Positions 26,505 through 34,280 of a stretch of DNA of 64,000 bases are shown in pieces (positions within the stretch are counted from its first letter, which is position 1; the number at the start of each line of letters is the position of its first letter). A model generated the notes under the pieces. It did not search any database. It saw only the letters and a list, made by a program, of their open reading frames with translations, and was not told the origin of the DNA. The stretch covers positions 9,192,501 to 9,256,500 of the forward strand of contig NZ_CP107799.1 in assembly GCF_041431135.1 (NCBI RefSeq), read 5' to 3'. This DNA is from Streptomyces sp. NBC_00554. GTDB lineage: Bacteria > Actinomycetota > Actinomycetes > Streptomycetales > Streptomycetaceae. The position numbers were made by a program, and so were the translations under genes.

Positions 26505-26983
26505 GGCTGACTCCCCGCGGCCTCGGCCTCGTTGCGTGCTGCCCACTGGATGGACTTGACGATGTTCAGATAGCCGGTGCACCGGCACAGCTGGCCGGAG
26601 ATGGCCTCGCGGATCTCCTGCTCGGACGGATCCGGGTTGCGGTCGAGGAGCGCGCGGCCGGTGAGCATCATGCCCGGGGTGCAGAACCCGCACTGGAGGC
26701 CGTGCTGTTCGATGAAACCCTGCTGTACAGGGTCGAGTTCGGCGCCGTCCGCCAAGTCCTCGACCGTACGGATCTCGTGTCCGGCCGCCATGACCGCCAG
26801 GACCGTACAGCTCTTGACGGGCTCCCCGTCCATCAGCACCACGCACGTACCGCAGTTGCTGGTGTCGCAGCCCCAGTGGGTGCCGGTCAGTTCCAGATCG
26901 TCGCGGAGGAAGCGCACGAGCAGATGCCGGGGCTCCACCTCCCGGGTGTGGTCCTCGCCGTTGACGCTGACGGTGATCCGCAT
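26501..26983 (-). CDS. coxS: CO dehydrogenase small subunit, two [2Fe-2S] clusters
   Basis: 160-residue iron-sulfur subunit that passes electrons from the Mo/Cu site to FAD. It has the plant-type ferredoxin cluster motif (GCDTSNCGTCVV ... KSC) and the C-terminal four-helix cluster (CGFCTPGMM ... CRCTGY). I chose the ATG at 26983 with GGAGG 10 nt upstream. A GTG at 26992 would give the 4-bp overlap with coxM seen elsewhere in the operon, but sits almost on the ribosome site. It lies between coxM and coxL. Confidence 0.94.
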   Translation of the reverse strand: MRITVSVNGEDHTREVEPRHLLVRFLRDDLELTGTHWGCDTSNCGTCVVLMDGEPVKSCTVLAVMAAGHEIRTVEDLADGAELDPVQQGFIEQHGLQCGFCTPGMMLTGRALLDRNPDPSEQEIREAISGQLCRCTGYLNIVKSIQWAARNEAEAAGSQP

Positions 26984-26988
26984 GTACG

Positions 26989-27879
26989 TCACGCCTCCCC
27001 TGCCGTGGATCCGGCGGCACGGGCCCGGGCGACCGCCCGCCGCAGTGCCCGCCTGGTGAGTTCGCCGGCCAGATGCCGCTTGTACTCCGCGCTGCCCCGG
27101 CCGTCGGTGACCGGCGAACAGCTCTCGGACGCGATCCGGCCCGCCTCCTGGTACAGCGCCTCGGACGGTTCGCTGCCGTTCAGGAGGGTCTGGACGGTGT
27201 GGAGGTTCAGGGCCCCGGCGCCGACAGCGGCCAGGCCCACGCCCGCGTCCTCGATCCGTCCCTCGCGCAGGGTCAAGGCGGCGCCCGCGGCAGCGACGGC
27301 CCAGTCACCGGCCTTGCGCTCGACCTTCTCGTACGCGCTGCCCGCCCCCGGCAGAACCGGGATCCGCACCTCGACGAGCATCTCCCCGACGCCCACCGCC
27401 GTCTCGTACGGTCCCTGGTGGAAGTCGGCCATGGCGACGATCCGTTCACCGGCCGACCCGCGGATCACGGCGCGGGCGTGCAGCGCGCCGCACACCGCGG
27501 ACAGGTCCTCCGAGGGGTCCGCCTGACACAGGGAGCCGCCGATGGTGCCGCGATTGCGGACCGGCGGGTCGGCGATCACCTTCTCCGCGTCGTGGACGAT
27601 GGGGAAGTGCCGGCCGACCAGCTCCGATTCCAGCAGCGTGCGGTGCCGGGTCAGCGCACCGATGCGCAGTTCGCCCCCGGCCAGGTCGATGTGGTCGAGT
27701 TCGTGCAGGTCGTTGATGTCGATCAGGACCTCGGGGCCGGCCAGCCGCAGCTTCATCATGGGCAGCAGGCTGTGCCCGCCGGCCAGCACCCGTGCCTCCT
27801 CGCCGTAGCGCCGCAGCAACTCCAGGGCCTCGTCCACGCTTTCCGCGCGCTGATAGTCGAACGAAGCGGGTACCTGCAC
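26989..27879 (-). CDS. coxM: CO dehydrogenase medium (FAD) subunit
   Basis: 296-residue FAD-binding subunit. The two flavin loops are clear: AGGHSLLPMMKLRLA near residue 33 and TIGGSLCQADPSEDL near residue 111. The C-terminal CO_deh_flav_C domain carries YEKVERKAGDWAVAAAGAAL. It takes electrons from CoxS and hands them to the quinone pool. It starts at a GTG with GAGGGAG 6 nt upstream and is the first gene of the cox operon, divergent from the LysR gene 217 bp away. Confidence 0.94.
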   Translation of the reverse strand: MQVPASFDYQRAESVDEALELLRRYGEEARVLAGGHSLLPMMKLRLAGPEVLIDINDLHELDHIDLAGGELRIGALTRHRTLLESELVGRHFPIVHDAEKVIADPPVRNRGTIGGSLCQADPSEDLSAVCGALHARAVIRGSAGERIVAMADFHQGPYETAVGVGEMLVEVRIPVLPGAGSAYEKVERKAGDWAVAAAGAALTLREGRIEDAGVGLAAVGAGALNLHTVQTLLNGSEPSEALYQEAGRIASESCSPVTDGRGSAEYKRHLAGELTRRALRRAVARARAAGSTAGEA

Positions 27880-28044
27880 GGCACGCTCCCTCCCGGACCG
27901 AGCCCGCCCGGCAGGCCCCGGGATGGATGTCCGGGGCCCACGCGCGAGGAACCATCCGTCGATTGAGGACCCGAACCGGTGTTCGGTGGTCCGGGGGGAA
28001 CTTTCGCGCCACCGGACGCGGCGGTCAACGGCGACTGAAGCGAA

Positions 28045-28056
28045 TGCTTAAGAGAC
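28045..28056. promoter_or_regulatory. TGCTTAAGAGAC element in the coxM-LysR intergenic region
   Basis: This motif recurs, inverted, as GTGTCTTAAGCA at 29117-29128 before coxG (TGCTTAAGA-x-AC shared). It holds a CTTAAG palindrome and lies between the divergent LysR gene and coxM. It is a candidate LysR operator. Confidence 0.5.
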
Positions 28057-28096
28057 CTGCGCAGCGGGGGGTCCAACCGGTCGGACAACGGTTGTA

Positions 28097-29065
28097 ATGG
28101 CGGTCATGACGCTGACTCAGCTCCGCGCGTTCGTCACGGTGGCCCGCCTCGGCTCGGTCAAGGCGGCCGCGGCGTCGCTCGGTGTCACGGAGGCGGCGGT
28201 CTCCGGTGCGGTCGCGGCCCTCCGTCGCGAACTCGGCGATCTGCTCTTCATCCGGGCCTCCGGCGGGATCAGTCTCACGCCGGGCGGCAGACGCCTCGCG
28301 GCCGGTGCCGCCGAGATCGTCGGCCTCGCCGAGGAGACCCGCCACCGGGTGCGGCAGGCGAGCTCCAGTACCGCCCACCTGCGGGTGGCGTCCACCGAGG
28401 CCGGCGCCGAGCAGGTGCTCCCCGCGCTGCTCGCGGCGTTCGGGCGGCGCCAGCCCGACCTGGACGCCGACACCCTCGCCGTGCCGGTCGCGGTCTTCGG
28501 CGACCTGCTCCGCGACCGCCGGGCCGATGTCACGATCGGTCCGGCCCCGCACCCGGAACCGTCCATCGAGTCGATACCGTTCCTGCGCTTCCAGCTCGTG
28601 GTCGTGGCGGCACCGGATCACCCGCTGCGACACCGCCAGCGGCTGACACCCGGCCAACTCGCCCACGAACCATGGTTACTCGGGCCGGCCGGACTGGACC
28701 CGGACACCCTGTCCGGCACCTTCCTCTCCCACATCGGCGTCGAGGCGAAGAAGGCCAAGGCCTTCCCCAGCGTCACGGCCTCGCTGAACGCGGTGGCCGG
28801 CGGGGCGGGGCTGTCCCTCGCCTTCCTGCACGTGGTGCGCGACGAACTGCGGCGCGGGTCGCTGGCGTTGCTCGATGTCTCCGGCGCCCGGCTCGGCGGC
28901 ATGCTGTACGCGAGCGCGCTCGCCGGTGAACGGAGATCGACGACCGCCGCCGCGCTGTGCCGGTTCGTCACGACGCCGGCCGCGACGCAGGCGGTGCTGA
29001 CCCGGTCCAAGGGGGTTCCCATGAACGAGTTCCGTCCGCCGGTCCATGTCACGATCTGGAGCTGA
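28097..29065 (+). CDS. LysR-family regulator of the cox locus
   Basis: 322-residue regulator. The N-terminal helix-turn-helix begins MTLTQLRAFVTVARLGSVKAAAASLGVTEAAVSGAVAALRRE. A LysR substrate-binding domain follows, starting HLRVASTEAGAEQVLPALLAAF. It is divergent from coxM and followed by coxG, which makes it the likely local activator; LysR-type genes are often linked to form I cox operons. Starts are possible at 28097 and 28106. The C-terminus has an extra ~20-residue tail after the usual end. Confidence 0.92.
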   Translation: MAVMTLTQLRAFVTVARLGSVKAAAASLGVTEAAVSGAVAALRRELGDLLFIRASGGISLTPGGRRLAAGAAEIVGLAEETRHRVRQASSSTAHLRVASTEAGAEQVLPALLAAFGRRQPDLDADTLAVPVAVFGDLLRDRRADVTIGPAPHPEPSIESIPFLRFQLVVVAAPDHPLRHRQRLTPGQLAHEPWLLGPAGLDPDTLSGTFLSHIGVEAKKAKAFPSVTASLNAVAGGAGLSLAFLHVVRDELRRGSLALLDVSGARLGGMLYASALAGERRSTTAAALCRFVTTPAATQAVLTRSKGVPMNEFRPPVHVTIWS

Positions 29066-29113
29066 CGGTCTCTCACGGGTCCGATGGTCTCTCACAGGGC
29101 CCGACGGTCTCTC
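29064..29113 (+). repeat. Three short direct repeats after the LysR gene
   Basis: GACGGTCTCTC-type units start at 29064, 29083 and 29103 with a 19-20 bp period (GACGGTCTCTCACGGGTCC, then a near copy, then a partial copy). They begin on the LysR stop codon and end close to the coxG control region. Confidence 0.7.
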
Positions 29114-29116
29114 GGC

Positions 29117-29128
29117 GTGTCTTAAGCA
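29117..29128. promoter_or_regulatory. Inverted TGCTTAAGA element before coxG
   Basis: GTGTCTTAAGCA is the reverse complement of TGCTTAAGACAC, matching the element at 28045 at 11 of 12 positions. It lies 55 bp before the coxG ATG and 17 bp before a TTGACG (29145-29150). Confidence 0.5.
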
Positions 29129-29182
29129 AACCCTGAAGAACGCATTGACGCCCTGGCGGGGCGTGCCCATCGTGTGTCCGTC

Positions 29183-29902
29183 ATGGACTTCACCAACGAG
29201 TTCCGAGTGAACCTCCCCGCCGACCAGGCCTGGGCGCTGCTGACGGACGTGGAGCGGATCGCTCCCTGCATGCCCGGCGCCCAGCTCACCGGCGTGGACG
29301 GCGATGCCTACAACGGCCTCGTGAAGGTCAAGGTCGGTCCCATGACCGTCCAGTACAAGGGCGTTGTCTCCTTCGAGGAGAAGGACGACGCAGGGCGGAC
29401 GGCGGTCCTTCACGCGCGCGGCCGCGACACCCGCGGCCAGGGCAACGCCGACGCCCGCGTCACCGCCCGGCTGACCCCGGACGGCGACGGAACACGGGTG
29501 ACGGTGGACACCCGGCTCACCATCACGGGCAAGATCGCGCAGTTCGGGAAAGGGATGATCGAGGAGGTCAGCGGGAAACTGCTGACACAGTTCGTCGACA
29601 ACCTGGAGGGGCAGCTCGCGGCCGAGAAGCGGGAGCCGTTGCCCGAGGTCGAGGCCAAGCCGGAGTCCGAGCCCGAGTCCGGATCAGGAGCCTCGGCGGA
29701 GACCGCTCCAGCCGCCCCCGCGTCGGAGGGCGTCCGCCCCACGGAAGCCCCCTCCGTCCCCCGCCCCTCCGCCACCGCCGCGCCGGAACCCCTCGACCTG
29801 ATGAGCGTCGCCCGGGGCGCCGTCCTGAAGCGCGCGCTCCCGGTCGTGATCGTCATCGCCGTGATCGTCATCGTGCTCGTTGTCTGGCTCACCGCAGGCT
29901 GA
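29183..29902 (+). CDS. coxG: CoxG-type SRPBCC protein with C-terminal membrane anchor
   Basis: 239 residues. Residues 1-~150 form the CoxG (SRPBCC/START-like) domain, opening MDFTNEFRVNLPADQAWALLTDVERIAPCMPGAQL. A Pro/Ala/Glu-rich linker follows (~155-210), then one membrane helix at the end (VVIVIAVIVIVLVVWLTAG). CoxG is linked to membrane attachment of CO dehydrogenase. There is no Shine-Dalgarno before the ATG at 29183. A TTGACG lies at 29145, so the message may have a very short leader. An in-frame GTG at 29174 is possible. Confidence 0.93.
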   Translation: MDFTNEFRVNLPADQAWALLTDVERIAPCMPGAQLTGVDGDAYNGLVKVKVGPMTVQYKGVVSFEEKDDAGRTAVLHARGRDTRGQGNADARVTARLTPDGDGTRVTVDTRLTITGKIAQFGKGMIEEVSGKLLTQFVDNLEGQLAAEKREPLPEVEAKPESEPESGSGASAETAPAAPASEGVRPTEAPSVPRPSATAAPEPLDLMSVARGAVLKRALPVVIVIAVIVIVLVVWLTAG

Positions 29903-29951
29903 AGCCCGGCTGAAGCCCACACACATCAGGTTTTTGAGAGCCCCGACAGCC

Positions 29952-29968
29952 CATAAGCCAAGCTTATG
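29952..29968. repeat. Perfect 7-bp inverted repeat
   Basis: CATAAGC-CAA-GCTTATG, between coxG and the reductase gene. It could be an operator or a small hairpin ending coxG transcription. It is AT-rich for this genome. Confidence 0.6.
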
Positions 29969-29996
29969 AGGTCATAGATCGAACCCGGCTACTGAC

Positions 29997-30015
29997 TTAG
30001 GCTTGCCTTAGTTTA
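29997..30015. promoter_or_regulatory. DmdR/IdeR-type iron box before fprA-like gene
   Basis: TTAGGCTTGCCTTAGTTTA matches the IdeR/DmdR 19-bp consensus (TWAGGTWAGSCTWACCTWA) at 15 of 19 positions by eye. It lies 45 bp before the reductase start, so iron repression is likely. Confidence 0.65.
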
Positions 30016-30060
30016 GGCTTCCCGCGAGTTCGTCTGTTGTCGCTCGAAGGGAACCTGAAC

Positions 30061-31428
30061 ATGCCTCGCCCTCTGCGGGTAGCCATTGTCGGAGCCGGCC
30101 CCGCCGGGATCTACGCTGCCGACGCGCTGCTGAAGTCCGCAGTGGCGGCGGCCGAGCCCGGTGTCTCCATCGACCTCTTCGAGCGGATGCCGGCCCCCTT
30201 CGGCCTGATCCGCTACGGCGTGGCCCCCGACCACCCGCGTATCAAGGGCATCGTCAAGGCCCTGAACCAGGTGCTCGACAAGCCCCAGGTCCGTCTCTTC
30301 GGCAACGTCGACTACCCGGGCGACATCAACCTCGACGACCTGCGCGCCTTCTACGACGCGGTGGTCTTCTCCACGGGCGCGACGGCCGACCGGGCGCTCG
30401 ACATACCCGGCATCGACCTCGACGGCTCGTACGGCGCGGCGGACTTCGTCTCCTGGTACGACGGGCACCCGGACGTACCGCGGACCTGGCCGCTCGAAGC
30501 GGAGAAGGTCGCCGTCCTCGGTGTCGGCAACGTCGCGCTCGACGTGGCACGCATCCTCGCCAAGACCGCGGACGAGCTGCTGCCGACCGAGATCCCGCCG
30601 AACGTCTACGACGGCCTCAAGGCCAACAAGGCCCTGGAGGTCCACGTCTTCGGCCGCCGCGGCCCGGCGCAGGCGAAGTTCAGCCCGATGGAGCTCCGCG
30701 AGCTGGACCACTCCCCGAACATCGAGGTCATCGTCGACCCCGAGGACATCGACTACGACGAGGGCTCGATCGCGGCCCGGCGCAGCGAGAAGCAGACCGA
30801 CATGGTCGCCAAGACCCTCGAGAACTGGGCCATCCGCGACGTCGGCAACCGGCAGCACAAGCTGTTCCTCCACTTCTTCGAGTCGCCCACCGAGATTCTC
30901 GGCGAGGACGGCAAGGTCGTCGGCCTGCGCACCGAGCGCACCGCCCTCGACGGCACCGGCAACGTCAAGGGCACCGGCGAGTTCAAGGACTGGGACCTCG
31001 GCGCCGTCTACCGCGCCGTCGGCTACCTCTCCGACAAGCTGCCCAAGCTGCCCTGGGACGTCGACTCCGGCACGGTTCCGGACAAGGGCGGCCGGGTGAT
31101 CCAGGAGACCGGCGAGCACCTGCAGTCGACGTACGTCACCGGCTGGATCAGGCGCGGCCCGGTCGGTCTGATCGGCCACACCAAGGGCGACGCCAACGAG
31201 ACGGTCGCCAGCCTCCTCGACGACCACGAGAACGGCCGCCTGCACACCCCCGACGCACCCGCCCCGGAGGCCGTGGACGCGTTCCTGGCCGAGCGCAACG
31301 TCCGCTACACCACGTGGGAGGGCTGGTACCGCCTCGACGCCGCGGAGAAGGCGCTCGGTGAACCGCAGGGCCGCGAGCGCGTGAAGCTCGTCGAGCGCGA
31401 GGAGATGCTCGACGCGAGCGGCGCGTAG
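30061..31428 (+). CDS. fprA: FprA-type ferredoxin/adrenodoxin-NADP+ reductase
   Basis: 455-residue FAD enzyme that passes electrons between NADPH and ferredoxin. The N-terminal FAD motif is VAIVGAGPAGIYAADALL, followed by PFGLIRYGVAPDHP. The NADP motif is VAVLGVGNVALDVARIL with VFGRRGPAQAKFSPMELREL. The C-terminal GWIRRGPVGLIGHTKGDANETV is diagnostic of this family. Length and motifs are complete. The ATG at 30061 has AAGGGAA upstream. The iron box before it fits a role in iron-starved electron transfer, as for mycobacterial FprA. Confidence 0.95.
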   Translation: MPRPLRVAIVGAGPAGIYAADALLKSAVAAAEPGVSIDLFERMPAPFGLIRYGVAPDHPRIKGIVKALNQVLDKPQVRLFGNVDYPGDINLDDLRAFYDAVVFSTGATADRALDIPGIDLDGSYGAADFVSWYDGHPDVPRTWPLEAEKVAVLGVGNVALDVARILAKTADELLPTEIPPNVYDGLKANKALEVHVFGRRGPAQAKFSPMELRELDHSPNIEVIVDPEDIDYDEGSIAARRSEKQTDMVAKTLENWAIRDVGNRQHKLFLHFFESPTEILGEDGKVVGLRTERTALDGTGNVKGTGEFKDWDLGAVYRAVGYLSDKLPKLPWDVDSGTVPDKGGRVIQETGEHLQSTYVTGWIRRGPVGLIGHTKGDANETVASLLDDHENGRLHTPDAPAPEAVDAFLAERNVRYTTWEGWYRLDAAEKALGEPQGRERVKLVEREEMLDASGA

Positions 31429-31512
31429 GACCTCGGCACCCCGAGTGTCAGTGCCGGACCGTAAGGTGCCGACGGCATTGAGGTCGGCGGGACGGCGAGG
31501 GGTGTGCGGGGC

Positions 31513-32763
31513 ATGGGGGCCAGGCGGTCACTGGGACGGAACTTCGGGTGGCTGTGGGCGGCGTACGCGGTCAGCACGTGCGGTACGTGGCTCGCGTTCG
31601 ACGCGTTCCCACTGATCGCGATCCTTGTGCTGCACGCCGGGCCGACGCAGGTGTCGGCGCTGGCCGCGGTGGGGCTGGCGGTGGGTGCGGCGGTGGCGGT
31701 GCCGCTCGGTCCGTGGGTGGAGTTCCGTCGCAAGCGGCCGGTGATGGTCGGGATGGACCTGGCGCGGTTCGCGGCGCTGCTGACCATCCCCGCCGCGTTC
31801 GCGCTCGGCCTGCTCAGCTTCGTCCAGCTCCTGGTGGTGTCGGTCGTCGTCGCGGCGGCCGACCTCACCTTCACGGCGGCAAGTGGCGCGTACCTGAAGT
31901 CACTTGTCCCGCGGCAGGACCTGCTCGTCGCGAACGGACGCTTCGAGTCCACGAACTGGACCGCCAGCATGGTCGGACCGCCGCTCGGAGGAGCCGCGAT
32001 CGGGCTGCTCGGACCGGTGATGACCGTGGTGGCCAACGCCGTCAGCTTCCTGCTCTCGGCCGCGGGGATCCGTGCGATCGACGGCGAGGAACCGCGCCCC
32101 GTGCGCACCGGCGCACCCCCGCGGCTGCGGGCCGGTGACCTGCTCGACGGGTGGCGTTACATCCTGGCCGACCCGGCGCTGCGCCCGCTGTTCTTCAACA
32201 CGGTGCTGTTCAACAGCCTGCTCATGGCGACCTCACCAGTGCTCGCCGTCCTCATGCTCGGCCACCTCGGCTTCGCGCCCTGGCAGTACGGACTCGCCTT
32301 CGCGGTGCCCTGCGTCGGAGGCCTGATCGGCTCCCGGCTGGCCCGCCCGCTCGTCGCCCGGTTCGGACAGCACAAGATCCTGCTCACCGCGGGTGCCCTG
32401 CGGGCGTGCTGGTTGCCCGGGCTGGCCTTCATCCGCCCCGGCACCGCCGGGCTCCTGCTCGTCATGGGAGTCGAGCTCGGGCTGATCACCTGCTGCGGCG
32501 TCTTCAACCCGGTGTACGCCACCTACCGGCTCGACCGGACCCCGATCGACCGCGTTGCCCGCACCCTGTCCGCGTGGTCGGTCACCGGCAAAGCCGCCAC
32601 CGCGGCCATGACCGGCCTGTGGGGGCTGCTCGCAGCTGTCACCGGCCCCCGCACCGCGATCGCGATCGCCGGGCTCCTCATCCTCGTAACCCCGCTCTTT
32701 CTCCTCAGGATCCGCGAGGCGCCACTGAAGGCTGTCGATCCGGGTGTTTCTTGTTCGACGTAG
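31513..32763 (+). CDS. MFS transporter, EntS/MFS_3 type
   Basis: About 416 residues with 11-12 membrane segments, opening RNFGWLWAAYAVSTCGTWLAFDAFPLIAILVL. It shows the VPLGPWVEFRRKRPVMVGMDLAR loop and the VANGRFESTNWTASMVGPPLGGAAI segment typical of this efflux family. I chose the ATG at 31513 with GAGGGG 10 nt upstream; a GTG at 31504 is also in frame. It is in the same direction as the reductase gene and the RibD-C gene. The substrate is unknown. Confidence 0.85.
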   Translation: MGARRSLGRNFGWLWAAYAVSTCGTWLAFDAFPLIAILVLHAGPTQVSALAAVGLAVGAAVAVPLGPWVEFRRKRPVMVGMDLARFAALLTIPAAFALGLLSFVQLLVVSVVVAAADLTFTAASGAYLKSLVPRQDLLVANGRFESTNWTASMVGPPLGGAAIGLLGPVMTVVANAVSFLLSAAGIRAIDGEEPRPVRTGAPPRLRAGDLLDGWRYILADPALRPLFFNTVLFNSLLMATSPVLAVLMLGHLGFAPWQYGLAFAVPCVGGLIGSRLARPLVARFGQHKILLTAGALRACWLPGLAFIRPGTAGLLLVMGVELGLITCCGVFNPVYATYRLDRTPIDRVARTLSAWSVTGKAATAAMTGLWGLLAAVTGPRTAIAIAGLLILVTPLFLLRIREAPLKAVDPGVSCST

Positions 32764-32801
32764 AAGTGAGAGCAGGAAACGACGGACGAAGGAGTACGAC
32801 C

Positions 32802-33434
32802 ATGCCGAAGCTGCGCGTACACAACATCACGATCTCGCTGGACGGCTACGCCGCCGGCCACGACCAGCGACTGGAGTACCCGCTGGGCGAGGGCTTCTCC
32901 GAGGACATGCACGCATGGATGTTCGCCGCGATGCGCGACCTCGCCGAGGGGAAGACGGGGATCGACGTCGACCACGTCGCCCGCAGTGAGGAGAACATCG
33001 GGGCCACCATCATGGGGCGCAACATGTTCGGGCCCCAGCGGGGACCGTGGCCGGACGAGACCTGGCGCGGGTGGTGGGGCGAGAACCCGCCGTACCACAA
33101 CGACGTGTTCGTGCACACGCACCACCTGCGGCCCGCGCTGGTGATGGAGGGCGGGACCACGTTCCACTTCACCGACGAGCCCGTCGAGAAGGTGTTGGAG
33201 CGGGCGTTCGAGGCCGCGGCGGGCAAGGATGTGCGGATCGGCGGAGGGGCGGCCACCGTTCAGCAGTATCTGCGCGCCGGTCTGATCGACGAGCTGCACT
33301 TCGCCATCTTCCCGAATCTCCTCGGGAGGGGTGAGCGTCTGTTCGACAACCTGGGGGACGGGGTCGACGGCTACCGGGTCGCGGAGCTGGTCAGCTCGCC
33401 GGCCGTCACGCACGCCGTGCTGGTGCGTCGCTGA
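32802..33434 (+). CDS. RibD C-terminal/dihydrofolate-reductase-like protein
   Basis: 210-residue protein of the RibD-C/DHFR fold. The N-terminal strand is RVHNITISLDGYAAG, the middle is IMGRNMFGPQRGPW, and the cofactor loop is VRIGGGAATVQQYLRAGLIDELHFAIFPNLLGRGERLF. These proteins reduce pterin- or flavin-like substrates with NADPH, and most are uncharacterised. The ATG at 32802 has GAAGGAG about 7 nt upstream. It ends 60 bp from the converging TetR gene. Confidence 0.9.
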   Translation: MPKLRVHNITISLDGYAAGHDQRLEYPLGEGFSEDMHAWMFAAMRDLAEGKTGIDVDHVARSEENIGATIMGRNMFGPQRGPWPDETWRGWWGENPPYHNDVFVHTHHLRPALVMEGGTTFHFTDEPVEKVLERAFEAAAGKDVRIGGGAATVQQYLRAGLIDELHFAIFPNLLGRGERLFDNLGDGVDGYRVAELVSSPAVTHAVLVRR

Positions 33435-33494
33435 CGAGCTCCCACGGAGTCCGGTCGCCCGGGTCGGGGTAGAGGAACGCGATCGGGGCCTCGA

Positions 33495-34106
33495 TCAGGA
33501 CCCGGGTGCGCCCGCCCGCAAGCCGTCCATGACCAGGTCGAGGAGCCGCCGGGCGCGCGGCTGCCACTCTCCGTGCGGGTCGATCTGCCAGAGGCCGGCG
33601 ATGGCGAGCACGAAGTCGTCGGGGGTGACTCCCGGGCGGATGGTGCCCGCTTCCTCGTTCGCCTTGAGCAGGAGTGTGACGGCCGAGGTCACCGGGCCGT
33701 ACCCCAGCTTGGTCAGGGTGCCGTGCGGCGCGCCGGTGGTCTTGCGCAACGCGTCGGCCAGGCCGGCCTTCGCCATGGCGTACTGGGCGAGGCGGTCCAT
33801 CCACTCCCGCAGGGCCCGGTCGGGAGCGCGGGTCTCCAGCAGCTGGACCGCGGTGTCGGCGACCTGCTGCATCTCGTAGCGGTACACCTCGAGGACGAGG
33901 GCCTCGCGGTTGGGGAAGTTGCGGTAGAACGTCCCCTGCCCGACGCCGGCCATCTTCGCGATCGCGCTCAGCGGGGCGTCCGCCGAGCGCGTCAGCTCCG
34001 TCAGCGCCACCTCGAGGATGCGCTCGCGATTCCGCTGCGCGTCCGAGCGCAGGGGAGAGCCCTTGTCGTTCGTGTCCGTGTCGTTCGTGTCCTCGTCGGG
34101 CCGCAC
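33495..34106 (-). CDS. TetR-family repressor
   Basis: 203-residue regulator. The N-terminal tail is Asp/Asn-rich (four Asn-Asp-type pairs). The helix-turn-helix is RILEVALTELTRSADAPLSAIAKMAGVGQGTFYRNFPNREAL. The C-terminal domain fits the SbtR-like TetR subgroup (AQYAMAKAGLADALRK). A GTG at 34106 has GGAGGAGG directly upstream. It is divergent from the PaoABC-type operon, and two perfect palindromes between them are its likely operators. Confidence 0.92.
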   Translation of the reverse strand: MRPDEDTNDTDTNDKGSPLRSDAQRNRERILEVALTELTRSADAPLSAIAKMAGVGQGTFYRNFPNREALVLEVYRYEMQQVADTAVQLLETRAPDRALREWMDRLAQYAMAKAGLADALRKTTGAPHGTLTKLGYGPVTSAVTLLLKANEEAGTIRPGVTPDDFVLAIAGLWQIDPHGEWQPRARRLLDLVMDGLRAGAPGS

Positions 34107-34131
34107 TCCTCCTCCTTCCGGCCGGGTCTTG

Positions 34132-34150
34132 CTAAGCGGACAGCTGTCCG
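34132..34150. promoter_or_regulatory. TetR operator, left copy
   Basis: CTAAGCGGACAGCTGTCCG contains the perfect 14-bp palindrome CGGACAGCTGTCCG at 34137-34150. Its centre lies 30 bp from that of the right copy. Confidence 0.85.
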
Positions 34151-34166
34151 TTAGGTTCGTGGTTAC

Positions 34167-34185
34167 CGGACAGCTGTCCGCTTAG
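34167..34185. promoter_or_regulatory. TetR operator, right copy
   Basis: CGGACAGCTGTCCGCTTAG repeats the same 14-bp palindrome. The flank CTTAG mirrors the CTAAG of the left copy, so the two sites form one larger dyad over 34132-34185. Confidence 0.85.
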
Positions 34186-34280
34186 AGTCCACTGTAGCGG
34201 CAGATCAGACCAGTGCAGCCGGTCGATGTCCATAGCCACCGACTCCTTCACCCGTATCGCTACGCGAAAGAAGGCCGATC

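Noticed and set aside
21135-29902. Form II (nicotine/xanthine-type) hydroxylase instead of CO dehydrogenase
   Set aside because: The active-site motif is AYACSFR, not AYRGAGR, the gene order is M-S-L and coxD, coxE, coxF and coxG homologues are all present.
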